From Scilla litardierei (taxonomy: Eukaryota; Streptophyta; Magnoliopsida; Asparagales; Asparagaceae): a DNA stretch of 64,000 nucleotides. A program made the position numbers and the translations under genes. Positions within the stretch are counted from its first letter, which is position 1, and each line of letters begins with the position of its first letter. Positions 38,250-50,670 of the stretch are shown piece after piece. The notes under the pieces were generated by a model. The model had not been told where the DNA came from and did not search any database. It saw nothing but the letters and a program-made list of their open reading frames with translations. The stretch covers positions 159,260,817 to 159,324,816 of the forward strand of contig CM061132.1 of assembly GCA_030789695.1 (NCBI GenBank), written 5' to 3'.

Positions 38250-41177
38250 TGTAACGGTCTATTTTCATCAAGACAAACTATTTACGGATTTGACCAATTT
38301 TTCAATTTTAAACTATTTTATAATGGTTTGTCAGGAGTTTTACTGATTTCAAAAATTTCTTATAAAAATATTTTGAAGTACTAGACTAGTTACGGAGTAT
38401 TTTAGTAAGATCGAATTTCATCAAATACTCAAAACATTTCTGATAAAATTTATTTTCAGTTTTTACCGTTTTGACTTAATGAATTTATTTTCTATACAAA
38501 CATCATCAAAACGTTTTCAAACTTTTACAGTAACATTCAATGATCATTTAGGGCCTCCCACATTAATTTCATAATTTTCGGATATCATTTCAGTAGAGAA
38601 CCCGCAAACCCGCTTTCCAAACGTTTTGGCCAAAAACTAGTATTCCCGTAGCCCAAATCCTGAAACGGACTTCGTATTCGCCATCCTCACGTCAATACGA
38701 TCCCGTGGGTATGTTTTCGTATCGCCGCCACGGCGACCTCGCAGCCCCGAGCAGCTCCGCCCTCCGCGCTACCCCCCGCCGTCATCAGCCGCCGTCGTCC
38801 CCGCCGGAGCCCGCCGTCACCCCCCTCCGCCTTCTCCGCCTCCATCGCCGCCGACCACGTCTCGCCGTCGCCAGCACCCCTCCGCCGGTCCGCCGCCGCT
38901 CTCCATCGCCGCAGAACGCCGTCGACCGCAGCCCCGAACGCCGGCGAGCACCCCGCAGCACCACCACCCAGCTCCGCCCCCAAGGCCGCCTCGTCGCTAG
39001 GCGCTGCCCCCCGTCGCCAGGCCGCCCCCCACCGCTCCGATCAGCCCCAGCTGCGCCGGCCTCCTCCTCCGCCGTCCTCCGTTCGACATCACCGTCGAGC
39101 ACATCACCCCACAGCGCCTCCCGCGCTCCACCGCCGTCCCGAGGCCTCCCCCCGCCTGCACGCCGTCGCCGACGTCTCCTCCGCCCGCGTCCGCCCCCGC
39201 CGACGAGACCCCGTGCCGCCGATGCCCGCATCAGACGCCGCCGCACCCCCGGTCGCCGCATCCGCCTCCGCCGGACAACGCACAAACCCCCCCCCCCCCT
39301 CGGTGTTTTATTTCGAAGCTGCGTAAGTTTTAAACGATGGCAAACTCGTAAATATTGAGAACTTTCGTATTTTCGTTATTTTAATTAATTAAAAATAGAG
39401 TTTAATGGTTTTAAATCTATAACTAATTATACAGGGGCCAGAAAAATGTGTGGATAGCTCCAGAAAATCAGAAACGACATTTCGGATCCAATGGAGCTAG
39501 TCTCACTACGATCAGACGCCTACTTTTTCCGGAATGATTTTTCGAACTTAAAGATTAAATAGGTATAAATCGTTCTAAAAATCGTAACTCGCTGATTTTA
39601 CGTACACTAATATTTGATAAAATTATATGTGATAATAGACTTCGAGACGGTCATTTTGACTATTCACTCAAGTCATTCCGACTTATATTGCTCCCGTAAG
39701 AAATTACGGAAGATACGCATAACTTAAATAATCTGGGTTTTTAAACTATTTTGAGTTTCTAAAAATTATAAAAATTACTATGGACTTCAGAAAAATATTC
39801 CTTCCTGCAATAAAACTATTTTTGTCCTATATAGCCTATATAAAAATTTAGAACGCTTTTCGATACTGTTTCAACAGTTTTAAAAATCAAAACGACCAAG
39901 TTAAATAAATAAGAAATAGTGTATTCTCTAACCAGTTGTTCTTGTGTTTGCAGGCATCGAATCTCGTGCATCAGCACTAGATCCAGTCTCGGCCCACTAC
40001 CATCAACTCAAAGATAGTAAGTCACAGTAAATTCTAACTTTAGAAATCTAGATAGTGTACTTATTGGAAACACCGCATGCTCGAAGCATGGATCGATACC
40101 TTAGTTATTGGACTTCAAACATTGCTCAGGACTGACATTCTCTCTTGAGGTTTCTGCCTTGACTTTTCAACAAGCAAAGATCTTTAGAGTATCGTTAACG
40201 CGTATGAACCTATGACTTAACATCTAGTCTCGGAACAGTTATTGTCCTGAACAGATTGACATGCTTGACAGAAAGATTGTAACTGGATATGTGCGAACAG
40301 TAAATGACTCGTAAAACTGCAAAGAATGGTAACATGTACACACACACTGGGTTTTTGGGGTAACTTATAATTGCGGAAGTGCGGGAGCGACTAGTCCAGA
40401 CTTTGTTGTCACCGTGCGGGTTCTAGCAACCCATAACAGTGCCGGTGACAACCATCACAGCACAGATCACAGATCACAGATCACAGATTATTGCACAGTA
40501 CTCAGAGAATTGGTTCGCCCGGGTAGCACCCGCGACAAGAGTTGGCCTCTTGGTTGCTCACTGTACTTCCCGTTATAAGTCACGAACTAGAATAGGCACA
40601 AGTACTCTCATTATTGCTATAATCATTGCTATCGTCATGGTTATTCTTATACGTCACTAGTCGTACTCGCTCGGTCACCTTTACTTTACTTGTCACCCTT
40701 GCATGCTTGACTTGATGTACTTTACTTATCACACTTGCATGCTTGTCTGTCCTTACTTTATCCTTACTTTACTTTCAGCACTTGTTTACCATAGCCTACT
40801 CCATATTTGTGCACTCCTCTTTTTCTATTGCTAGAATTGTTGTGACTTACCTTCGGTTCCATTTATGGCTCCGGCAGACGAAGATCTGATCGAGGAGATT
40901 GCCCCCAGAGTTCGTAGAGCCTACACTTGACCCTGAAGCTGCAGAGTTTTATTTACTTTACTGTTGGTGTGTGGTACTGTGTATTTACTTTTCCGCACTT
41001 CTTTTCAGAAAGCGTGCTGGTGATTGTTGTACTTTAATTTGGACTGTAATAACGTATGTACGCTGGTTTTGAGTATTGTGATGCATCTCTGAGTTGTGGC
41101 TATGCTGAATTCACTGGTAAACTGCGGAACCTGCAAATATCAAATAAGTAACGGCCCCCCGAGAGCGGGTCGTTACA
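38250..41177 (+). repeat. Element C 3' LTR with a 386-bp internal deletion
   Basis: This LTR is 2,928 bp, exactly 386 bp shorter than the solo copy. The junction at about 38718-38721 joins TTTTCGTA directly to TCGCCGCCACGG. The missing stretch corresponds to 24716-25101, and GTA is shared at both edges. The deletion removes the TATA-like box and CT tract. Confidence 0.93.
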
Positions 41178-43222
41178 ATACTTGATTGGGGTGCATTAGT
41201 GTATAGATGTACTGTGTTGTGGCTATATACTATGTGTGATATATGTACATGTAGAGTGTCCAGATGCACGTGTGGATCCTTGAGTTCCACCCTTGTATGT
41301 GTGGATAAGTCTTAAGAGTATTATTGCTATGTGTTGATATATGTGATGAGTATATGTTATCTGTATGGTTGTAAACTGCTACACTTACACTTGTATATGG
41401 ATGAATATAGTTTTATATGGTTATTTATGTGTTTTGATATTGATATGGTAGAACTTGTGTGATGATACATCTGTGAATGTTGGATGGATATTAGGAGACA
41501 TACATGATTGTATGTCTGAGTATAGAGGTGCATGCGTATATATGTTAATATATGGTAACATACAAGGAGTGTGTATCATGGACGTATATAGTTGATTGAG
41601 CTCTAGGCGATGTAAAGATATGCCATGACATCTGTATTTGTAGTATGTGGTGTATATGTACATGCTGATTGTGTAGATCCATGTGCGGATCTTTGTGTCC
41701 ACCCAAGTATGAGTGGGCATGCCCCAGGTGTATTAGAGTTGTGTGTTTGATATACATATCTGGAAGATGTATATGGTTGCATGTCTGGTGGTAAGTGGAT
41801 ACGCCTACACCGAGTGTGTGAATGGATACACCATTATCTGGATAGCTGTATGTGTTTTTGCTGAGGTATAAGACTTTTGTGATGATATGAATGTGTGTGC
41901 TTGGATATATACTAGGAGACATACATGGTCGTATGTCTATATCTATATATGTATATGTATGTATGTATGCATATATGCTTATGTGTTTACCGATATACGT
42001 GTGTGTGTGTGTGTGTATGATATTTGTGGTCGAGTATATCTCTGTAATATACTCGTGTGTGTGCAGCTGCAGCTATAGATATAGCTACTATTTTAGATAC
42101 TTGTATGAATATGAGTCAGAATGTTGATATTATATGTATATATGATTTACGGATGGTTGACCTATAAGCTGTATGTTTAAGAAAGCTATTGTATTGTGCG
42201 AGATGTATGTAGTGTGTATATACTAAGCGCGTGTTATAGGTATATTATGTGTGAACCTCTGCGCTCTGTTTAGGTTTGAGTAGGTATGTTAGAGGAAGCA
42301 TATGAGCTTATGCTTCCCTATGGTGATCTATGTATATATATGGTAACCTGTGTACTAAATACATATTCATAAATTAGGTTGCGAACATGTCCGCGCGTAC
42401 ATGTTTGTGGGTACATATGCTGCTGCATGGGTATATATGTGTGTAATGATATGGGTAAATATCTGAAGGTATTGGTTGTGCGTGTTTTAGTATGTCATGT
42501 TATAACATCAGTTATGACATGTGTGCGTTTCATGTTATGTTTCATGTCATAACAGTGGTTATGGTATGTGTATACTTCATGTTATGGTACCTATCATAAC
42601 ATTTGCCGTAACATGTGTTTATGTTTCATACATAACATGTGTGTTGACATGAGTTGTATGTGACGTATGGTGTAACATGATTGTATATTCGTATGTGTGG
42701 GCGTGAGCCCATGCATGAGTAGACTTGTGATTCATTATGTGTCTCTGTTTGCATGGTGTGAGATGGTAAAGATGTTGTATTGAATAACATATGGTATTCG
42801 ATATCTGTAAGTAGTGATATATATATGAGTATGTGTGAATCGACTATACCCCATTGGTCATACAGGTTGCATGCCCGTGAATTAGTACAGATGTGCATAT
42901 GCTGTGTTGTATCAGCCCTGTATATGAAGTATAATGTTGTGTATATTTGTGTGTATGGGTAATACATGTGACCATGTGATGTATATGTGCAGTAGATGAA
43001 TGAGGGTGTATGAATATGAGATAATTTATAATAGCATAATTATACGTATGGATATAAGTCAGGATACATGGTTGAAGTATCTGTATAAGTATTTGTTTAT
43101 CGGTGTGCTTTGCCTTCGTATATGCTTTGGATAGATTGACCCTACAGTATATATCTGCTCACCCTTAATTAAATACTTAGTTGGAAAGTTCGATGACGGA
43201 CTTTATTTTAAGGTGGGTAGGA

Positions 43223-46001
43223 GGTAATACCATGTTTCCATATGTACGGATATTACGTACGTATTTTTCGATCATATTTATACGTGTATCGCTTAATGAA
43301 ATTTTGGTGATTTTTCGTAATTTTTCTAGAATTATTATATTGATGAAACTATTGTTTAATATGTTTAAACATTATTAGATGTATGATGTGTGAAGTATTT
43401 GGTTTAATACATAGTATGAAGTATGTCTACTAGTAATAATGAGTGTATTTCTTTTTATTACAAATTAGATATCTTAATTTTTGTTAACATGCCACCTTAG
43501 CCCTTAGGTGTCATATGGCTAAGAATCCTTTAATCTCCTCATGACACATCACTCATTAGGTGTCACTCTCTAAGCCCTTTTGCATTTCAACATGACACCT
43601 AGCATACACATGTCCCCTTCCTACTTATGCATGGGAATTTCGATGAGGAGAAAAAGGAAATGAAAAAGAAAAGGAAAGGAAGAGAGAAAAGAGAAAGGGA
43701 AGGAGGAGGATCCATGGAAGGGAAAGCTAGGCCAAGGAGAAGAACTTGAAGGAGGAGCCATAGGGGTTAGGGCTAAACCATTTTCCCTCATCATCCAAGT
43801 GGTAGGAATCCAACCTCATCTTGTATGTTATTTTCATGCTAGTTGTAGGAGTAAATTTCCTTGTTATATGCTCCTAGAAATTCCTGCAGTTTGATTGCAA
43901 CATAAATCTTTCATAAATGTTTCCTTGGGCTGAATTGAATTCTAAAACAATTATATTCGTGTATATCTTTAAATTCTACCGCATGTTCATATATAACATG
44001 CCTATGTTCAGTTCAGTATTTAGGAATAAATATTTCATCTTCACAACATGTCTGTATTCCATCCAATCTAGATACACTTAAGTAAAATTATGCTCAGTCA
44101 ATGTACACGCCATAAAATTTTGTATTCTTGGTCTCGTTGTAACATTAACAAATTTTCCTAAAACTTCATCTCAGTGCAAGTTTTTCGAAATTCTGACTGC
44201 AACATGCCCTAAATTAGCAATCTTTACAGCCTTCAGAATCTGTCTGAAAAACAGATTCGACAGGTCTCACCAAACAATTCACCATAAATCACCTAGATTA
44301 TATTTCTGCATGAAATTTTATAGGTGAATCCATCACAACCATATCTGTAACTTTCATTTATATTATATGGGCATGATTAATACAAAATTATGGAGAAATG
44401 TGCTCCTCGATCTGACTGTTCTGCTTTTTCCAGCAAGCTGAATGATTTTAATGTTGTTTTAAGTTCTTTTGGGGTTAATCTTGCCATTTGTGTTCTTAAT
44501 TGTTGCTGTTATATGGTGAGATGTGGTCTATGTTCTTCATACATGCAAATGATGATGTGAATATGGTTATATGTTTCAAGTATATTATGTGAAATGAGAA
44601 AGGGAATGCACAAGGCGATACATGTCCCAAATGTGTGATGAACTGTGGGAAGAAAAGTAAACGAAAAGTGTTAGGTTTCATGAAAATGACTAAGTCCTCT
44701 TAAAGGAGGGTGACATGGGGTTTGGGAGAAACGCGGGTAAATTATAGGAGTTAAGGAGTGGACATCAGTTATATTTCTCACCCGATGTGTCACTCCCTGA
44801 AGGAGGAGTTTGAGAGGGTTGGAGTGGCCGGTGATGTACTCGTGTTGCACCATAACTGGTAAATGATATTTTTTTCCGTTTTCCATAGAAAAATCGAGAT
44901 TTGTCTCACTCACGTACCTTGCCCCATTCGGGTAGGGAGTTACGAGAGGCCCCTCCAGTACCCGTGTTGCTGGTTGAGGTATCATTTTTCATCCACCTTG
45001 GGTGAAGTCCGGCTCCTTTGCGCCCTACAATTTACCAGGGTTTCAAAATGCTAACCAATGAATTAATTGTTAACCCTCATTATTCTTGTAGGAATGGTAA
45101 ATGTATGTGTTGTTTACTTGTGTTTCTCTACTATGGTTCTTTTATGTCGTATACCATTGTTATGCATCTTACATGTTGCGCGTGCACCTTTTCCACGCTT
45201 GTGTTGCTGTAGTTCCTTACATTACTGATATAGCTCTCTTATGCCATGTTCAATTTAGTGGTCATATTAGATGTCATGTTATATCTTGTCCATGCTAATA
45301 TGCTACTAATGTCTCCTTTGTATGACATGTTTCATTTAGGATGTTAGAATACACATGTGTAATGTTAACATGTTAGCTTCATCATGTTTAACTTGTGGTC
45401 ATTTTACTTATGTTGTCTCACTGTCTTGTTGTTTGTACCTTCGTTCATGATATGCATACAATGCTTTATGTCACACCCATGTTCCTTTTAGTTCATTCCA
45501 TGTTTCATTTGTACTTCGCTATGGATGAATGTAAAGTAGTTCATTTTCATAATAGCATACTAGTGTGAGTTGGCATTCCTACTGGGTCGCGCTGTGACGT
45601 GTCCCCGTTGACTTTTCAGGTTAGTTCTTGGAGTTGGAGGCCTCTTTGGCTTAGTTGGTTGGAGTTGCGGGTTTGTGAGAGTGTGTGAGTGACCTGGGAG
45701 TGTTGTTGTAACTTGGGTGAGATGTGAGTTCTTGTATATTAGTGAGATGTGGGTAATGTTGTATATGAGATTTGTATAAGGACGTTGTATATAAACAGTT
45801 TGTATTTAAATGCATCAGTGATTGAGTTGTTGGTTCTCTTTGTGTTTTTGAGTTGTCTGGAATGCTACATGTATTATCCCAGCAGTGCGCAGTGGACCTG
45901 CTTGTGTTGAAATTTTGTATTTCCTTCGTAGCATCTGCCTCTTCGGAAATACCTGATACGGATTCGTACTTATCAGGTATCCTAGGGAGCGGGACATTAC
46001 A
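43223..46001 (+). repeat. Element B LTR4
   Basis: This 2,779-bp LTR has a mutated start (GGTAATACC instead of TGTAATACC) and ends GGGACATTACA. It keeps the blocks missing from LTR2 and LTR3 and so resembles LTR1. The preceding polypurine tract AAGGTGGGTAGGA is intact. Confidence 0.9.
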
Positions 46002-47227
46002 ATTTGGTGGCCCATGCAGGTCACCGCACTGCGGCTGTGTAAGGGTAATGTGTGTAGTGTTTCGAGGGTAGTTTAGTCTTAAGGTGGGCAGGAGTTCAGC
46101 CTTAAGATAGAACCCTAATACCAGAAGTTTGAGGTATATAACCCTGAGGGTAGACACTAGAGTGTTGATTGAGTAAGAATGTGTGTATATATTTATGTGT
46201 GTATGTATGTGTACCTATACGTCTATGGCTCTATAAGTTTTGAATATGGCTTGTCGAGCATATTGAGATGATATACTCATGTGCATATGGCTATGGGATA
46301 TGTAAGAATGATTATATGGCTATGTGATTGTATTTGAAGTATATGTGTTAATACATGGTTGACTTATGAGTAGTGTGTATTAAAAAATATAGTTATATGC
46401 TTGATTGGGGTGTATGTAGTGTATAGATGTACTATGTTGTGGCTATATACTGTGTGTAATATATGCACATATAGAGTGTCCAGTTGCACGTGTGGATCCT
46501 TGAGTTCCACCCTTGTGTGTGGATATGTCTTAAGAGTATTAATGCTATGTCTTGATATATGTGATGAGTATATGATATCTGTATGGTTGTAAACTGGCAC
46601 ACTTACATTTGTATATGGATGAATATAGTTTTATATGGTTATCTATGTGTATTGATATTGATATGATACACCTTGTGCAATGATACATCTGTGAATGTTG
46701 GATGGATACTAGGAGACATACATGATTGTATGTCTGAGTATAGAGGTGCATGCGTATATATGTTAATATATGGTAACCTACGAGGAGTGTGTATCATGGA
46801 CGTATATAGTTGATTGAGCTCTAGGCGATGTATAGATATGGCATGACATCTGTATTTGTAGTATGTGGTGCATATGTACATGCGGATTGTGTAGATCCAT
46901 GTGCGGATCTTTGTGTTCCACCCAAGTATGAGTGGGCATGCCCCAGGTGTATTAGAGTTGTGTGTTTGATATACATATCTGGAAGATGTATATGGTTGCA
47001 TGTCTGGTGGTAAAGTGGATACGCCTACACCGAGTGTGTGAATGGATATACCATTATCTGGATAGATGTATGTGTTTTTGCTGAGGTATAACACTGTTGT
47101 GATGACATGAATGTGTGTGCTTGGATATATACTAGGAGACATACATGGTCGTATGTCTATATATATAGATGTATGTATGTATGCATATATGCTTATGTGT
47201 TTACCGATGTGTGTGTGTGTGTGTAGG
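46002..47227 (+). mobile_element. Element B internal region 4, left part
   Basis: The B interior resumes after LTR4 with ATTTGGTGGCCCATGCAGG and continues to a GT run at about 47210-47224, where the MITE and Helitron block begins. The element C site is empty here (ATGCT, 46397-46401). The right part is at 62334-62818. Confidence 0.85.
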
Positions 47228-47388
47228 GATTAATGGGTATCATACGCCATATGAGAGGGTGTCTCATATTCCCTCTCACATAAAGGGGTCAAGTACAACA
47301 AGTACAAGCTCATGTGGGCTTGTACTTGCCCCTTTTATGTGAGAGGGCATATGAGACATCCTCTCATATGGCGTATGCTATCCATTAT

Positions 47389-47390
<2 letters not shown>
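47228..47390. mobile_element. 163-bp palindromic MITE, copy 1
   Basis: Almost the whole element folds on itself. GATTAATGGGTATCATACGC at the left pairs with GCGTATGCTATCCATTATTC at the right, and the inner parts (CCCTCTCACATAAAGGGG, AAGTACAAC) also find partners. A second copy of equal length is at 62146-62308. Both sit between dinucleotide repeats, so a target duplication cannot be recognised and the superfamily is open. Confidence 0.9.

Positions 47391-47393
<3 letters not shown>

Positions 47394-47436
<43 letters not shown>
47394..47436. repeat. TA microsatellite
   Basis: A TA run of about 20 units between the MITE and the start of Helitron H3, a typical AT-rich landing site for Helitrons. 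Confidence 0.95.
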
Positions 47437-47438
<2 letters not shown>

Positions 47439-47854
47439 TATAAAACACAACATTTTTTGAATTTTGTCCCAGTCATATGTCCAGTCATAAGTTTCTTTGT
47501 CCCAATCACCAAGAATGGCCTGGATTCACTCTAAGGAAGGGCCAGGATGGAGCCACGTAAGCATGGGTCCCACAGGCAAGAGAGAGCTGAAAAATTTGTA
47601 CCTCAGCCACACACTCTCCAACGCACCACAGCTCTCAATGAAATGGGGGGAAACGCGAAATTTTGGGGGGGAAAAGCCCTCACAGATCAAATTTGGGGGG
47701 GAGGAGACATCACGGATCGGTAAAGATTGGCCTTCTTCGCGGACTTCTTCAAACCCTAGACGTCCACACGCTTTGGAGGAAACTCAATATCTCTGCCTCA
47801 ACCCCAGATCACGCAAAAATCTCCAGCATCTTCATCCTCAAACCCTAGATAGCC

Positions 47855-47985
47855 AGCATCTTCATCATTACGTATCAAAAAAAGACATCTTCAACCCTCA
47901 AACCATCCTCAACATCGGATCACGCAAACCCTCAAACCATCTTCAACCCCGGATCACGCAAACCCTCAAACCCTCAATTGGCAGT
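47855..47985. repeat. Short tandem repeats in the H3 5' region
   Basis: Imperfect repeats of units containing CATCTTCA, CGGATCACGCAAACCCTC and AAACCCTAGA. They lie in a 166-codon frame (47497-47997) whose His/Pro/Ser-rich peptide simply mirrors the repeats. Confidence 0.7.
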
Positions 47986-48840
47986 GCATCTACTTGAAAT
48001 CTGAACGGATCTCCATTTGGTACGGCCCTCCTCTTTCATTACTTTGTTGTTATCACCGTTTTGGTCGAACCCTAAATTTTTTATTTGTTGTAATCAACGG
48101 TTTGATCTGATGTATTATTTGTTTTGGTTAAGTCTGTGTCTTAAAACAACATTCTTATTTCAATGGATCCACACAGATTATAGGCTTGCCATGCAACTGG
48201 ATTTTACCTAATCTCGGCATAATTGAAGTATGATATGATGTGGGAGGGTCAAACTGCCAATTCATAATTATCTTGCTTATATGGGTGGCAGATCCCGCAC
48301 AGAGGGAAGAACAGTATATCAATAAGTTCGGGAGGTAAAATCTATACATCCATTTAATTTTGACCTCCACAGTTCATCAGTAAGATTGAATCAAGAATGT
48401 TGTGTGATGTTTTTATCGTGTAGTCTACTCCAGTACTTGAAGCATTTGGTAATGCTAAAACAGTGAAGAATAGCAACTCTAGGTAAACACAAATATATTT
48501 GATGTTTATTAGCAATGATATGATATGATGAAAATTCAAGTATATATGGACTCAGATATTGCTCATTTTCCCCTCAAACTATTGTGCTTGATTCTTAAAT
48601 TTAATTTGTCATTTTCAGGTTTTAGCATGGAATTTTGAGTGGAAAACTGTCGACTTGCTCCCATCCTTCCAGTGAATAGAGAACTGAATTATGGGGTTGT
48701 GCTCCCATCCTTTTTTGTTTTTGCAAACTGATGAGATTGTAACCTTCTATCTAACACATTCATTTCTCAAATTTCTAATACTATGGGTTCTTTGATGAAG
48801 TTTTGATATTTGTTGATATTTGTTGTTGTTTTGTGTAAAG

Positions 48841-48915
48841 GAAATTGTTAGTGGTTTAGGTAGAGCATATGGAGATGATGGAGAGGGTGAATCTCAAGGT
48901 CGCAAGCGAAGAAGG
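48841..48915 (+). pseudogene. Exon-like island of unknown origin in H3
   Basis: A short stretch reads EIVSGLGRAYGDD, then a Glu/Gly segment and a basic GRKRRR end. It is preceded by an acceptor-like AG (GTGTAAAG) and followed by a GT donor (AAGAAG, GTATGTT). The base composition is less AT-rich than the flanks. I do not recognise the protein. It may be one exon of a captured gene with intron sequence on both sides. Confidence 0.35.
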
Positions 48916-50497
48916 TATGTTTTTTGGTTTGATTTCTTTATTTATGATTGCAAAGTTGATTTTTGAATTTAGGTTTTGTCAGTAATTCCTTGGTTTGTAT
49001 GATGGAATTTGGAAATTGTAGTCTAAATTTCTATTCATATATACTATTTTTCATATATATGATAGGATCAGCTTAATGAAAATGCACAAGGGGAACAACC
49101 TGTTGCAAGAATTAGTACAGTTCTTTGTCTTTGAATTTTTTAGTATGATTGTTTATGCGAATTTACATGTCTTTTGAGCATATAATGTTTATAAAAAATA
49201 AAAATGCCAAAAATCGACTTGGCGTTTAAAAAATGTGTTTGCAAAACTAGCAAATGAAGTAGTGGGTGAACTTTGTTTGCGAAACTGTGTTTGCCAAAAA
49301 TCACTCTCTTTATAACGTGTTTACTAAATTTTTGTAATAAAGACAGGATGTGATCCTTTGTAAAAAAGGATGCATTTCGCATGTTTTAGATTTTGTTATA
49401 AAGACAAAAGTTGGGATTACCTTTGTGATGCTGAGATGTTTAACTCCTATATTATTATAATCATATTCTTCATTTGATTTTGCCTTCAAATTTTTTGTTG
49501 GGTCATGACAGTTGCCCCTACAAAGTATTGAGCGAATCTACCTTTCCCTGCAAATTTTGTGGAGGCATTCCTTACAGATTTTGTGGAGCATGAAATTTTT
49601 GTAATATGGTATAATGTTGATGTATAACCTAGAGGCGGTTCTCATTATAGGATGCAAGCTGTTGAGCCTCTTCCGACGTAAAATGTATGGCATGTACAGT
49701 TCAAGGCTATGTCTCTCTTTTCTCTTTTTGGTATCATTCTATATGTCTAAATTCTACTTCGTTCCAAACAACCATAAAGATGAAATCAATCTCTTTTTGG
49801 TTCCCGTGTAGTTTTAAGTTAAAATTGGGTTTGAATCAGAACGGGCGCATCACTTTTTAATTTTCCTTTTTAGTCTTATTTTCTATACGTGAATGGATTA
49901 ATTTGAGTACATTGAGAACGTTGCAGAGAAAATCTGAAGAAACAAATCATCATTGGTAATTCTTATGCTTCTTTAAGAAAGGTAAATAGTATTTAGGTTC
50001 AGTGCTTCATTATGTATGGCTGTTACCTGAGAAGAAAATTACTTAAGCCCCATGTTTTGGTTAAGAGAAGTCATATAGTGGCATTGAAAGTCTTTTAAGA
50101 GCCAAATTGACTTAAAATTTTTATCTTTAAACAGAGCAATCATATAGTATCATTGAAATTTTAAGAGCCAACTTAAGCAGTCTCAAGTTCTTATTGCCAA
50201 CTTAAGATTGATTAGTTCTTTTTCCCTTAGATTTCAGATTTCCATTTACTTATTCTGTGTCATTGGACTTGAAATAATTCTTCAGGCATTGCTTTATCAT
50301 GTTATTGCTCTGATGGATCGTAAAACCAATTTGTCGATTTGACATAAAAAATTTACTTCCAAAATTTTTTGAAGATGCTAATAAACATTTCCTGCGACAT
50401 TTGGTATTCTAAGCAGAATTCGAGAACATAAATTGCTGCTTTGCTCTCATTGATTGATCCTTTTGTTTTAATGAATGCTATTGTTCCTAAAATGCAG

Positions 50498-50670
50498 TGG
50501 TCTCCCAGAGATTCTCTTTCTGCACCAATTTCCAGTGCAATATATTCATGCGATGAAATGCTGGTGTACGCAGGATTCTGCGATGGCGCGATTGGCGTTT
50601 TCGATGCGGATAGCCTTAGATTTCGTTGCCAAATTGCACCCTCTGCGTACATCTCCCCATCTACTTCCAG
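50498..50670 (+). pseudogene. Captured TOPLESS-related corepressor exon (WD40 region)
   Basis: This 173-bp island is an intact-looking exon with an acceptor (AAAATGCAG before 50498) and a donor (CTTCCAG, GTAAAATG at 50671). It encodes 57 codons plus two bases without a stop. The peptide starts WSPRDSLSAPISSAIYSCDE and continues with LVYAGFCDGAIGVFDADSLR and IAPSAYISPSTS. This matches the C-terminal WD40 repeats of plant TOPLESS/TPR corepressors, which bind EAR-motif repressors and recruit histone deacetylases in the nucleus. I favour the TPR2-like clade from the A-G-F-C-D-G-A-x-G-V-F-D-A-D pattern, from memory. No neighbouring TPR exon was recognised within H3, so this is a single-exon fragment with no function of its own, though it could be spliced into a chimeric transcript. 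Confidence 0.82.

Larger units (their letters stand above)
32759..41177 (+). mobile_element. Element C: complete non-coding LTR retrotransposon
   Basis: Two LTRs (32759-36110 and 38250-41177) flank a 2,139-bp interior, with the 5-bp duplication ATACT on both sides (32754-32758 and 41178-41182). The interior starts AGTTTGGTGGCCCATGCAGG, like element B. It ends with codons for R-G-R-N-Y-F-K-E-G-R-M followed by a TAA inside the LTR start, and with the tract AAGGAGGGTAGGA. There is no gag or pol, so it is non-autonomous. It sits at exactly the same B site as the solo LTR at 24243. Confidence 0.95.
32360..43222 (+). mobile_element. Element B internal region 3, interrupted by complete element C
   Basis: The B interior runs 32360-32758, is split by element C, and resumes at 41178-43222 up to LTR4. 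The right part is nearly identical to 27557-29647 except for GT repeat length and scattered substitutions. Confidence 0.88.

Noticed and set aside
47497..47997. 166-codon frame at the H3 5' end
   Set aside because: The peptide mirrors short tandem repeats of CAAACCCTAGA and GGATCACGC units. No domain or conserved pattern is visible.
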